Shown here: piece by piece, positions 48,727-59,789 of the stretch | How the letters are laid out: each line of letters starts with the position of its first letter | Numbering within the stretch: the stretch's first letter is position 1 | Assembly: GCA_951812925.1 (NCBI GenBank) | Contig: OX638370.1 | Coordinates: 1,078,001 to 1,142,000 of the forward strand | DNA: 64,000 nucleotides | Direction: 5' to 3' | From: Calliopum simillimum | Lineage: Eukaryota > Arthropoda > Insecta > Diptera > Lauxaniidae | Made by a program: the position numbers and the translations under genes | Notes under the pieces: generated by a model | What the model saw: the letters and a program-made list of their open reading frames with translations, nothing else | Databases searched by the model: none | Told to the model about the DNA's origin: nothing

Positions 48727-49550
48727 GCTATGTTCGTCATAAAAATTTGTTGCAATGTGTTATTATTCTACGAAATGTCAATAACTTTATGAGCACTGTT
48801 GCATACTGTTAAGCTTGTCAGTAAAGGACTTGGTTCGTCGATTTTCAGAAATCTTTGCGAACGACCTATTTAATTTATCTATTGAAAGCATTTATGAAGA
48901 TCCTGTTTTGGCGAAAATCCTTTTTTTTTAATGAAAATATGTGAAACGATTCTTTTTGGTACGGTTTTTAAAGCAGAACCATTAGTAACTGGGAAACAAG
49001 CGAATTTGGAGGTGTCTTCAGTTCAAATTTTTTGCATTTAAATCAAAAAAAAAAAAAAAAGCTTTTAAAGTTTTTATCTCTTGTTGTCTTTTTTTCTTTT
49101 TATTTCACGTCTCTTTTGCTCCTGTGTGATATCCTTTTTGTGGTAATTTAAGTGGTTTTGTCATCATTGTTTGTGTGTCACAAAATTAAGTCACCACCGA
49201 GTTCTTTTTCTCTTTGTTTCTTTCTTTGGTTTTCATTTTAAGCCCTTCAGAGTTTATTTTCTAATTGAAACTCGGCAGCAATGTTAGTTGAGTCCCTTTG
49301 TGTCTTCATTATGATGACAAAAAAAGGTGCTTGTAAACGTAATGAAAAGCATGTCGCCTTTATTAACTCGTTTATGCAAATCCTGAATGAAGCTCTTCAC
49401 TGTGTCACGTGACTTAACTTTTTGATATACTGTGCAATAGAAACGTTCGTGCGGGTTTTTCTTTTTTTAAATAGTTTACTTTTGCAATTAAATTTCATAT
49501 TAAAAGTGTGGAGATAATTTAAGTCTTTACATTCTTGTTCAAAAATAAAC
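48727..49550. other. Non-coding stretch within ttv intron
   Basis: No gene or repeat recognised apart from an A-run near 49047-49062. Confidence 0.45.
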
Positions 49551-49552
49551 TG

Positions 49553-49650
49553 GTACCTGTGGGTGCTACCTCTGGTCTGGCCTAAAATAAATATGTACTG
49601 CAGCATTTTTAAAATTTTATTTGTCTATGAAGTGTTTCTACTAAGAGCTT
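49553..49650 (+). repeat. Interspersed repeat family A, 5' fragment
   Basis: 'gtgctacctctggtctggcct', 'aaataaatatgtactgcagcat' and 'attttatttgtctatgaagtg' correspond to the first block of family A, diverged. The rest of the element is absent. Confidence 0.5.
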
Positions 49651-50110
49651 GCACTATTCAGATATACTTTACGAATTTCTATATAAAATTGTGATTTTGT
49701 AGTAATAATTGAACATCCTGATAGTATGCAAACAAATTTGTCGAAAATCTGATATCTAAAGAAAAAAGTATTGCTCTTGGCGAAAAAAATAAAAATTCAG
49801 TCGCACTATCTGCCGTGAAAATATTTAATTTCGAACCCTTTAAATAAAAAATGGTTGATTTATAAAATCAACAATCCTTAGAACAATTTAAAATCGCCTA
49901 AAGTTGACCTCGCTTTAAGCTGCCCTAATTGTCTTTTATTTCTGTTTCTAAATTTTTGACTAAAACCCACAGATACTCTTAATGACTCTGTGACTCACAA
50001 CATTGTAAATAAAACTCTTTGGTTCGTGTTAAGCTGCTTTTGTAATACCCTGAACTCGAAACCGCCAAAACCGCAAGAAGCACAACACTCGTATTCTATT
50101 TGACATTTAA

Positions 50111-50185
50111 TTTATTATAAATTTTTTATATTTTATTTGAACATTAAGTTTTTCATGCAATTTAATTTTCTTTTCTTTTTTTATT
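50111..50185 (-). terminator. LamC: Candidate LamC polyadenylation signals
   Basis: On the - strand AATAAA occurs at 50180-50185, 50132-50137 and 50111-50116, about 365-440 bases after the LamC stop codon. This is a plausible 3' UTR length, but the region is AT-rich and the hexamer occurs by chance often here. Confidence 0.35.
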
Positions 50186-50549
50186 AAATTAAATGCAACT
50201 TACATATTAAATTTATGGAACTTAATAATTTTACAATTTGTGTTGTACTTTCGTAAAGAGAAGAGTTTGTTCATTGTTGAAGAACCTTAAGTTTTTGTGC
50301 TGTAAAAAAGTGGAACTTTGTGCTTCCGTTTTTCTTTTAGTTAACTGATTTCATTGGCCTTTTACCGCCGATATATCAAACCATGTTGTGTTCTTTCCTT
50401 CATTTCATTCTTTTAACTTTTTTCTTGACTTGTTTTTTTGTTGATTAAATTAAGGATATGTTAAATGCACCTAAAGTTAAAAAAGTTTCTTAATTCCTCC
50501 TTCTTACGACGACGACTTGCATCTGTGTCCACCCTTTTCGGCTGGCTCC

Positions 50550-50687
50550 TTAAAACAGCAATGAAAATAAACTTCTCACGCCTGTAGAACCAACGCCGGA
50601 ACCGAGTGTGAACCCGGAGCCAGTTGAACGTTGCCGTGACGCGTGGCTGGAAACGTTTGTACGAACACGCTCGTAGCTGGCAACATC
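50550..50687 (-). CDS. LamC: Lamin C, coding exon 4 (C-terminal tail and stop)
   Basis: The 138-bp exon (45 codons plus TAA at 50550-50552) follows an acceptor AG at 50689-50688, in phase 0. It encodes DVASYERVRTNVSSHASRQR, then a Gly/Ser/Thr-rich stretch, and ends GVRSLFSLLF. The end matches the D. melanogaster Lamin C C-terminus. There is no CaaX box, so the protein is an A-type, non-farnesylated lamin, as expected for LamC. Confidence 0.93.
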   Translation of the reverse strand, partial: DVASYERVRTNVSSHASRQRSTGSGFTLGSGVGSTGVRSLFSLLF

Positions 50688-50847
50688 CTATAAAAATTTA
50701 AAAAAGAAAGAAAATAGATTACTTAATTTTCCGTATCATAGAAGATTTGCTAGGTCCATATTACTGGTCGAGCACAAAGTCGAGTTGCTGACACTGGCGG
50801 CAGGTGTGACAATTGCTGCAAGTGTTGTAAATCGACAATTCCCTCAC
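50688..50847 (-). other. LamC: LamC intron 3 (160 bp), open for 28 codons if retained
   Basis: Donor GTGAGG at 50847 and acceptor AG at 50689-50688. If not spliced, translation continues in frame for 28 codons to a TAA at 50761-50763. The tail contains [10 protein letters not shown], four Cys at C-x2-C-x2-C-x2-C. Splicing gives the conserved LamC tail, so the spliced form is the default. Whether the retained form is made is unknown. Confidence 0.85.
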
Positions 50848-51591
50848 CTCTTTGTCTGCATTGGCCAGAATACTGCGCATTGAATCGGCTACGGGCCACT
50901 TCTTCTTCATGACCAGATCGGTTGGTGGATCATGTGCGGCGCCCGCATCCACTGACCAGATTATAACGCTAGCACCTCCGCTGATTTTGCTGCCACGTGT
51001 AAATTTGAAAGCAAGCTCCTCATCGCCAGCGATGCGTGTTAGTTGCCAGCCGGTTAGATTAATCTCATCAACTCCTTTGTTGTGCAGCTTGATGTAGCGT
51101 CCTTCGGCATCGGCCTCTAAAATTTGTAAATCGCCCTTAGCAGCAGCATTCACCGAGAAATCAGCGAGATTGCGGTCCTCTGATTCCTCGATAACCGTGC
51201 GACGGCGCTTGACAGCGCTACTACCAGCGCCTGGTGTGGCTGAACGACGACCGCTTGGGGTTGCGCGGCCTGAACGTTGTTGCGTTGAGCTGGAGGTAAC
51301 GGATAAGTGCGTGCCATTTGCGTAGCCTGAATCGGCATGACCACTTTGGCTGGTACCAGGACGTGCAGGAGAAGTAATGTTTAAGCGGCGCTCTTCACCG
51401 CCCAGCAATTTGTCGTAAGCGGCAATTTCCAAGTCCAATGAGACTTTAATGTCCATAAGATCCTGGTACTCTTGCAGTTGGTGTGCCATTTCGTCACGCA
51501 TACGCTGTAGTTCTGCCTCCAAAGAGGCGATATATTGATTGTGGCGTAAACGTTCGCTGTCCAAGAGATTCTCCAATTCGCGAATGCGTGC
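50848..51591 (-). CDS. LamC: Lamin C, coding exon 3 (end of rod, NLS, lamin tail domain)
   Basis: The 744-bp exon (codons 334-581, phase 0 both sides) starts after the acceptor CTAG with ARIRELEN. It encodes the end of coil 2 and the conserved intermediate-filament rod end [17 protein letters not shown] (about residues 387-402). A Ser/Thr/Gly-rich linker follows, then the nuclear localisation signal KRRRT (461-465), then the Ig-fold lamin tail domain (about 478-573) with [10 protein letters not shown] and [15 protein letters not shown]. The protein forms the A-type nuclear lamina meshwork beneath the inner nuclear membrane. No stop or frameshift is seen. Confidence 0.97.
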
Positions 51592-51658
51592 CTAGATGTG
51601 AAAACAAGAGAAATAGTAAAGCAACGAGCGTTTTAGTAAATATTTTGATCAAACTTAC
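51592..51658 (-). other. LamC: LamC intron 2 (67 bp)
   Basis: Donor GTAAGT at 51658, acceptor CTAG ending at 51592. Splicing joins NSALN to ARIREL in phase 0, restoring the continuous coiled-coil heptads. Confidence 0.95.
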
Positions 51659-52253
51659 ATTCAATGCTGAGTTGGTATTTTCCAAATCCTGAATCCTAGA
51701 ATTAAGACCATCGATTTTAGTACGCATTACACGCACCTCCTCTGTGGCATGTGCCGAGGCATTGGAAGCACGATTGGCAGCGGCTTGTAAATTCTTAATT
51801 TCATTATCGTAGAGCAATTCGATCTCTTCACGATTGGCGCGCATTTGTGATTCATATTGATCGCGCAGTTCCTGTAGCGATTGTTGCAACTTGGCTTCGT
51901 ACTTCTGAGCCAAGCGGCCATCAATCTCACTTATTTCAATCTGGCGACGTGAGCGTGTCTCAGTAAGCTCTTGTCCATGGATTTGATCCTTGAAGCTGAG
52001 TTCTTCGCGCAGACTCTGGTTTTGATTCTCTAAATCAACGCGTGCTAACGTTTCAGCTTCGAGTTGCTTGCGCAAATCTTCAAGTTGCTTGCGTAAACGG
52101 GCATTTTCACCCAAAAGCTCTTTAGCTTGGTCTTCAGCTTTTTTACGATCGGCCAGTGCTTGATTGTATTTGCCATTGACCTCAGTGTAGCGAGATTCAT
52201 AGACACGTGCGCTATTTTCGGCAACGGTGCAATCCTTGGTCTTCTTGTCAAGT
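51659..52253 (-). CDS. LamC: Lamin C, coding exon 2 (coil 1B to coil 2 of the rod)
   Basis: The 595-bp exon follows the acceptor CGCACAG and completes an Arg codon (AG|A) before [13 protein letters not shown]. It encodes about residues 135-333, entirely alpha-helical coiled coil rich in E, K, R, Q and L, with [20 protein letters not shown] and [20 protein letters not shown]. This is the rod centre that drives lamin dimerisation. It is very close to Drosophila LamC. No disruption seen. Confidence 0.97.
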
Positions 52254-53224
52254 CTGTGCGAGAAATAATAAAAGTAAATAAGTGAACGAGTGTACGGAAT
52301 TAATATTCTAAGGTTCATAAACCTTTCGAAAAAAAAAATCCAAATCCCATTAAAACATACAAACCTACGTGACTGTACTATTCGATGATAAAAAAAGTTC
52401 TAAATTTTTATTCACTTTCAAAGCGTTTGCTAACTAATTAGCATTTCCCACAAAACGAAAAAAACCGCCAAAATATAAAAAAAAATCTACAGTAAATGAC
52501 ATCAGCGGCAAAAGAATTTTTCAGAATTTTTTCACATTACCCAAAGTGTGTGTACGTGTGCGTGTACGTGTTTGTCGACCAACAAAAAAGTTAAATTTTG
52601 TTTTAGCCATTATCATTTATTTTGTTATTGCTGTGCACAATATTATTTATGGGTTTAATTCAAATTACAAAAAAAAAAAAAAAAAACACATTGTAAGTGA
52701 CTTGGAGTAAAAAACCGGTTACTTTTTAAGCTGCTCAACTAAAAGCGTAATCAATGGCATGTTTGAACATGTTTGCTTATGGTTTTTTATTGGATTGTAT
52801 TTAAATATATTAAATTTCAAGTTTTCTTGACCGCCAATCTCTTTTGCTATATCTATGCCTAAATATCTAACAAGCTAAGATTTGACTGACGTAATGTCAA
52901 CAACTTTTTCATTGTTGGCTCAAAAAATGCTTTGAACGAGCTCTCACTCATATCAGGCAGCTAACATGCCTTTTTTGTGAAATAAATGTTTACACCTTAA
53001 TTGGTAAGATAAACATTACATAGGCAAATATGAAAAATTAAAAATAAATAATTGAAAATGTCTGTATTGGAGAAGGAAACACAAAATAACATTTAATGCA
53101 TTTTACGTTTTACAATTACGACACTAAATATTTATATCTATTCCTACTCTTCGTATTTTTAAAATTTTGTCAAAAATGTTACAGAAAATCCGTTTTTATT
53201 CATGGTAGACATTAGTTTATATTG

Positions 53225-54506
53225 TTGGGTGTACAACTTAAGGAATTTGACGGTGGATGTCCGTACTAACAAATGTCGTGAAAGCTCGAACTTTATATAT
53301 ATGTCATTTTAAAGGTACATTTGACAGCTGTCAAAATCAGTCAACAAAATAATTTTATCTTGTGTGCATCATTATTATTTTTCACGATGAATAACTTCGA
53401 AAATTGGAGAAAAAGACAGCATTTGCGGGAGGTTCTGTTGGGTAATTTTTTTGCAAAGAAAACTGCTGCGGAAAGTCATAGTTTGCTTGTAGAAGTTTAT
53501 GGGGACTATGCTCCAGCTGAATCAAGCTGTCGTGAGTGGTTTCGACTGTTTAAAAGTGGTGATTTTGATGTCGAAGGCAAAGAACGTCCTGGTCAGCCGA
53601 AAAAGTTTGAGGATGAAGAATTGGAGGCATTACTCGATCAAGATTCATGTCAAACGCAAGAAGAACTTGCAGAACCATTGGAATTTGATCGAGCAACAAT
53701 TTCCAGACGTTTGAAAGCCTTGGGAATTTTTCAAAAGATGGGAAATTGGGTGCCATACGAGTTGAAGCCAAGGGACGTCGAACGTCGATTTTTGATGTCC
53801 ACAATGCTGCTTGAACGCCACAAAAGGAAGGGTTTTTTGCATCGTTTTGTCACTGGCGATTAGAAGTGGATCCATTACGATAATCCCAAGCGCAAAACAG
53901 CGTATGTCAAGAAAGGTGAGGCCGGCCCATCACAGCCGAAGCCAAATATTCACGCTTCGAAGGTAATGCTCTGTATTTGGTGGGACCAGCTAGGTGTGAT
54001 CCATTATGAGCTGTTGCCAGGTGGCCAAACCATTAATGCTCAACTCTATCGTCAACAATTGATCCGATTGAAGCAGAAAATCTAGGCAGAGCGGCCAACG
54101 TATGCGACCAGACACGAGTCAATCATTTTCCACCACGATAACGCTCGGCCACATATTGCTGCCCCAGTCAAAAATTATCTGGAAAACAACGGATGGGAAA
54201 TTTTGCCTCACCCGCTTTATAGCCCAGACCTTGCACCATCTGACTACCATTTGTTTGGATAGATGCAGAATGCCCTATCAGGTATACGGTTCACTTAAGT
54301 TCAAGATATCGAAAATTGGCTCGATTCATTTTTGGCCGCCAAGCCGGCGCAATTTTTTTGGGATGGAATTCATAAATTGCCTGAAAGATGGGGAAATAAT
54401 GTAGCTTTCAATGGACAATACTTTGAATAAAATATATTGTAACATTTTTCCACAACAAAGGATCAAATTTCGCTTAAAAATTCCGGTTTTTAAGTTGTAC
54501 ACCCAA
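53225..54506 (+). mobile_element. mariner transposon (DD34D), nested in LamC intron 1
   Basis: The ends TTGGGTGTACAACTTAA (left from 53225; right complement to 54506) form the terminal inverted repeats, about 1.28 kb apart. The right end is followed by TA. On the left the nearest TA is separated by an extra TTG, so the boundary is slightly irregular. The transposase lies in sense with ttv and antisense to LamC. Confidence 0.88.
53387..54430 (+). pseudogene. mariner transposase with four nonsense codons, no frameshift
   Basis: From ATG at 53387 to TAA at 54428-54430 one reading frame spans 347 codons, the normal mariner transposase length. It carries an N-terminal paired HTH region (REVLLGNFFAKKTAAESH...), then VTGD at the first catalytic Asp, then HHDNARPHIAAPVKNYL, then YSPDLAPSDYHLF. 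The spacing between the second and third Asp is 34 residues. In-frame stops lie at 53861 (TAG directly after the first catalytic VTGD), 54083 (TAG), 54260 (TAG) and 54296 (TAA). All catalytic Asp remain, but the copy cannot make a full-length enzyme. Confidence 0.9.
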
Positions 54507-57500
54507 TACGAGTATGTATTTCGAAAGTTTCTGTATGTAATATATTTTGGAAGTACTGTCGTAAAAGCTCTCTATTGTCAAAATTAAGATAACAAAATAA
54601 TAAATGAATGAATAAAAAAAACTCATCAATAACAAATCATTTTCAAAAAGTTTTGCTAAAGCTTTTTCAGTTTGTCATTAGCATAGCTTAATTTTAAAAA
54701 TAAATATTTTTCATATTTTTTGTGATAGGCCTCAAGTTTGCTTAAAACTTTCCGTACATAATTTATGTTGACGTAAATTAATTTTTTATTTTGAAGTATT
54801 TTAATGAAATTTTAAGAAATTCACTTAAAAGATTTTTATTAGTTTAGATTTATGCACAGTTCGCTTAGCGCTACAAATCAAAATTTGGCGCAAAACGATG
54901 AAATGGTATACCTATGTTTTTAAATAAATTTTTCAATATTACCAACGACAAAATACGCACAGAGCCGAAAAAAGGATGCCGCGCAAAGAGACCTGACCTG
55001 ACGCTGACTTCATGTTTTTTGTTTTCTTTTCGTTTCACATTTGTCATTGTACAAGAGATGAAAAAATGAGCTTTTCCTATTTTGTACGAAATAGCAAAAA
55101 AAGTACTTAAACTGTGTCCAAAGAGTACCAAACTTATTTGGTACTTTTGTGGTCAAATTTCTGAAAAAGTGCAGTTAATCGAGCTGTTGCGTGAACGGCT
55201 CATTTCGTTGACTGAAATGCTGATTTTTTTTTTTAAAGACCAGTAACGGTTATGCTTTCTTACGCATCTTTTGAAAAATAACTTGAGGAATGAAATGTAC
55301 CTATTGTACCCCGAAAAAGCGTATTTAATTGGGCTTTTGACTATGATATTTATTTAATCACTCAATTAGGTCGAAGTGATGAAAAACGTTTTGGAAGACC
55401 GTATTCAATAATGTTGCTATCTAAAAACTTTTTCTGTTAGTGTAAATTTCCGCGTTTGACAATAAATTGTCTAATTTTGTATGAAGTGAAAATATAAAAT
55501 AGATATTAATTAATTTATATTTTATTAATGCGATTTTAAAAAACGTGGGTGCATTTGTGTGAAAAACACGTTTTAAGTTTTACGATTATCGTCTGCTGTT
55601 TCTGTCTTTCGTTTTTCTTTCTCTTTTTGTATTGTGCAATTTTTCTTTCTTTTGACTTGGCAATATAATGAAGAGCTAAAAGTTACTCACAATTTTGCTT
55701 TTATAAAAATTGTTGCAAAAGTTAAATAAAAGAATATGTTTTTTATATAAATAGCTGACAAATTTTCGCAAATTAAAGTTTAAATATTTTGTCTGTATGT
55801 CTGTCAAAGGGTGCTATGCTTCAAAACCATCTGTTGCTTTTTAGCTTAAGCGTTGTTTTCTGTTATTGTACTAAACGCCGCGGACCAATTTTTTTATTTT
55901 TAAATAAAAGTATAACCTATAGTGAAAATTTAATTTTTATATTTAAATTTGACAACAAAAATACTTTTTTCAAGGTTGTAAATATTTTTCTAGATTTGTT
56001 GTGCTGCAAAGAAATTTTTAATTTTTATGACCTAAATTCTAAATTTAAAACGCTACTACTGAGATAGCAAATTGGCTGATTTTTTTTTTTTTTTTTTTTT
56101 TTTTTCATAAAACGCATGTCTTTTTGTACAGAAATTAGTCAGAACGCATGGGAAATGTCCATTGTTTTTTTTGTTGGTGTTGACATTAATTAAACAAATT
56201 TAGCGTTTTCAGTTGCTTTTATCTTTGCCTGGATTTTAAGAAATCTTTAAGGTTTTATGTTTTCCTTTATAAATATAATTAATGTTAAGGTGCGATTTTC
56301 ATACACAATACAATGTTGACATCATTTTTATGTTGTATAGATTTCTCGTTTGTTTGATTTTATTTGGCTTGTTGTATATATTTTCAAAAAATGACATCAT
56401 TGTGTTTATATTTCCGCATTTAATTGTGACCTTGCCGTTATGGTATTTTAGCCCTTTTCAATTGGTTCGCTTGTTCACAATGTTTGCATTAATAAATTTT
56501 TAGGGACAAAGCCAAAGTATGACAATACCCGAAGCTACAAAATAGTAATTGGAAAAATGTCTTAGATCTGTTGCTATGTTTTTGTGACATGTTCTCTTTG
56601 TAGGTATACATGTATAGTGAGTAACAAAGAGTTAAGATACTACGATATTTTAATTTAATCACAAATGGAGAGGTAAAGCGGAAACTGAAGCAGCTACAAA
56701 ATTTTTTATGGAATCATAAAAGATTCTTAAGTGTAGCGCAATTTGCATAATTTTTAAATAAAAAAAAGAAATCATTACTACAAAAAACTTGTTTGTCTTG
56801 AATGAAGCATTTGTTCAACAGTAGGCAATGTAAATTTTCAATGCTAAATTCAATGTAGATATTTGAAATTACTCGTAATCAAACAAGGACTTTTTATTAA
56901 AACCACATAAATATATTTATAGGTTATTCTCATTACTTTGGAAGTTATTTTACAAAAAAAAAAAAAAAAAATCTAAAGACAATTTCGCGCTTTTGAAATC
57001 CGCCGTAATCCACTCAATGACAGTACTTACAACTTTCTCTCTTTAATTTGTCAAATTTAAATTTTCAAGTTCAACTTAAAGTGAATACTCAAATTAAAAT
57101 ACAATTTTCTTCATCTACAGATTAAGTATTCCAGCAAACAAAACAAAAAAGAAAATTCAAAATTATTTGCAACGTTCTGTCGGTTATTTTGATTAATGTA
57201 TTTTTCAATAAACATTGAATTGAAATCCGAAAATAAAAGCTTTTCCTATGCTAATTTTCCTGTACAAAAAGAACTAAATTTCCATTTGACTTTTCCGCAT
57301 TTTCCTTTGCATTTGCATTCTATTTGAAAAAGAAAAAAAGAAACTAAAACTTCAACTTTTCTCTACACAACGTAAGGTTTGACCTCAAAATAGAGGAAAT
57401 ATTTACCATAATCAATAGATGGAATGAAGAAGAGAAAAGTTTTTCAGCTATTCCTCGCTCCTTATTTACAATTTTTCTTGTTTTTCCAACCCCCCGTACA

Positions 57501-58019
57501 CATCATCATCACCGCACACACACAATATGTAAACAAAACCAACAACAACAACAGCATGTGCTTTGCCCACCCCTTTCCCCCTTCCCTCAACAATACCGCT
57601 TGTAGTCATTCAGTCGAATGACATCATTTCGTTGTTGTTTTTGTTTTCGTTTATTTTCATTTGCTTACGTTTTACGTAGTGTGCGTTTGTTTGCCTTAGC
57701 ATTGACATGAGAATTTCAGGCTGATGCCGCCGCCGCCGATGACATCATCATTGGGTTCGCTCAGCTCAGCTTAATGTGCTAAGCAACCCTACTTTTGTTG
57801 CCGGTGGAAAGTGTGATTCAGGCTTAAATGCATCAAAACCACTTTATCGACAAACAGCTGTTTTTTCTTTATTATTGAAACTCATTCCTCTCTTCCCTAT
57901 TTTGCTTAGTTTTTCCCCCTATTACTATCTTTTAACTGAAATTTTCCCCATTCTCATTATTTACTTTACTTAGCAGTAAAATTCTACTTTCTTCGCCCAC
58001 ACTCTCTTTTGATCGCTAC
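54507..58019. other. Remainder of LamC intron 1
   Basis: AT-rich with no gene recognised, apart from one arm of the inverted pair below. 57540-57610 has CAA and CCC runs. Confidence 0.5.
54925..55160 (-). repeat. Left arm of a diverged inverted repeat pair around LamC exon 1
   Basis: The reverse complement matches 59525-59785. Shared strings include 'tttcgtttcacatttgtcat', 'atgagcttttc(c)tattttgta' and 'ggtacttttgtggtca' (variant), as well as 'tttttcaatatta(a/c)caac'. Similarity is perhaps 75-80% by eye with indels. Confidence 0.7.
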
Positions 58020-58423
58020 CTTTGTTTCAAATCGTCATTCTCTTCCCACAAACGTTTGATGTCGATTTCCAGTTTGGCCTTCTCCCTTGCTGTCTCATCC
58101 AAGAGTTTGCGTGCAGCAGCCAACTCCTTCTCGTACATGGCCTTGATATTCGAGGTTTCACGGTTGACGGTATCCTGTGCCAAATGCAATTCCTGTGTGA
58201 GACGATTGTTCTCATTTTCCAAATGACGCATACGATCGATGTAGCAGGCCAAACGATCGTTCAAATGCTGCAGTTCTGCTTTCTCCTGCAGGCGGCTAGT
58301 GCGTGTTGGACTAGTGGGGCTAGTGGCGCCACCAGTAGCACGAGCCGTACTTGCACCACCCACCGGAGTGGAGGTACTGGCGCGCGAGACGCGTGTACTG
58401 ACAGTGACACGTTTTGCTGACAT
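58020..58423 (-). CDS. LamC: Lamin C, coding exon 1 (head and start of rod)
   Basis: The ATG at 58423-58421 has a good insect start context (GCAAAATG). The exon encodes [20 protein letters not shown], the Ser/Thr-rich lamin head, with TSPTSPTR (S38-P-T-R fits the Cdk1 site that drives lamina disassembly in mitosis). It continues with the conserved rod start [20 protein letters not shown] (from about residue 53) and ends WEENDDLKQ plus two bases of Arg at the donor GTAGCG. The start agrees with Drosophila LamC residue for residue. With the other exons the protein is 626 residues, normal for LamC. Confidence 0.97.
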
Positions 58424-59524
58424 TTTGCTTTCTTTTTGACTCTTAATAGGAGGAGTAGAAGTCGGTTTATAGGAATTTAAGTTTAGTCAGTACAATTGGC
58501 AGTTTTTCTGTGTTGTTGTTGTTTTAATCACAACTTTAGGAATTACTTAAGTACACAGTATCTTTATGCTGTTTTATGCTCTTTTTTAGTTTTTCTCTTT
58601 GTTTCTTATTCACACTTAACAATTTTATTATTTCTTTATTTTTCTTTATTTCTTATGCACGTCCGCTCGGTTTGACTTCAAGTGTTGAACTGATTCGCTC
58701 TATTCCACCAGTATCGTATCTAGAATGAATGAAATCATCATCATCGACGAAATTAGGCAAATGTTGGATGAGTTAGCATACACGTGCGTGCGTGTGTGCG
58801 AGGTTTTTTTGTTCGTTAGTATTTTAGTTACTTGGGTTCGTTTCTTTTTTATTTGTTGTTGTTTCGTATTCGTTCGTATGGCAACGACAGTCGGCAAAAG
58901 TTACACAAAACATCTCAGAAAGAGAAAGAGAGTGTCTGTCAACGAAAATTAGTTTTGGGTTAGAGATTTAAATACTGTGGAATTTTTGTTGCTTAGAGCA
59001 GGTTTGGGAATTTAAAATTAACGCGTCGCTATATCCATTGTGACAACTAGATGTTGTTGCTTAACGCAGACGAAATAGATTTAGTGCTTAACCTCAAAAA
59101 CATTTAAAAATGTTTTGATTTTACGTATGCAAACTGTACTTTTGTTAGAGAAATTTGTTTAAAGATTTGTCAAAAAGCAAAACTGGAAACAAAAAATTTT
59201 CAAAAATTTTAAATTGATTGAGTTGGCTTGGAACAGGTGGCTGTCAACATAATTTTTATAAGCGCCTAGAAGTATGCAACGAAAATCACTATAACTTCCG
59301 TGTTGTACCAACTCTATGACTTGAAGTATTATTTGAGAAATTCAATTGCATTATTTTAGGCGCTTGATATTTGGGAATCATTTTAGAGTCTCTCATATGA
59401 TCGCTCTTTAAAAAGCGCATTAAGTTTAGACTTGAAATTAATTGATTTTAATTGAGAAATAAGTTAAAGCGTTGTAATATTTTGATTTTGAGATTGTGAT
59501 ATTATTTATACTGGAATCGCCAAA
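58424..59524 (-). promoter_or_regulatory. LamC: LamC 5' UTR and presumed promoter region
   Basis: The 5' UTR and promoter must lie upstream of 58423 on the - strand, but I cannot identify a TATA box, initiator or 5' UTR intron with confidence. The sequence is AT-rich with T-runs and GTT repeats near 58512-58525. Assignment is by position only. Confidence 0.3.
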
Positions 59525-59785
59525 TGGTCAAAATATGACCACAAATGTATTAAATAATTTTGGTACTTTTTGAACAGTTTTAGTACTTTTTTTTGTATTT
59601 GGTACAAAATAGAAAAGCTCATTTATCATCCCTCAATCAATGACAAATGTGAAACGAAATGAATACAAAAAACCTGAAGCCAGTGTCAGTCAGCTTTTTT
59701 CTCTTTGTGCTGTTTTCTCTTTTCAGCTCTGTTTGACCGCGTTTTTTGTGGTTGTTAATATTGAAAAACTTGCATTTATTTTAAC
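59525..59785 (+). repeat. Right arm of a diverged inverted repeat pair around LamC exon 1
   Basis: Counterpart of 54925-55160, in opposite orientation. Together the arms bracket LamC coding exon 1, its start codon and the presumed promoter, 4.6 kb apart. No coding content. Confidence 0.7.
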
Positions 59786-59789
59786 TTGG

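Larger units (their letters stand above)
52254..58019 (-). other. LamC: LamC intron 1 (5766 bp) with a nested mariner
   Basis: Donor GTAGCG at 58019 and acceptor CGCACAG ending at 52254. Besides the mariner at 53225-54506 and one arm of an inverted pair at 54925-55160, the sequence is AT-rich with no other gene. A T-run lies at about 56080-56105 and an A-run at about 56954-56971. Confidence 0.9.

Noticed and set aside
55160..55230. Possible ttv exon on + encoding a LLRERL-like segment after a CAG acceptor
   Set aside because: Only five residues resemble the expected IIRERL; the following residues do not match ttv and run into a poly-Phe/T tract without a donor.
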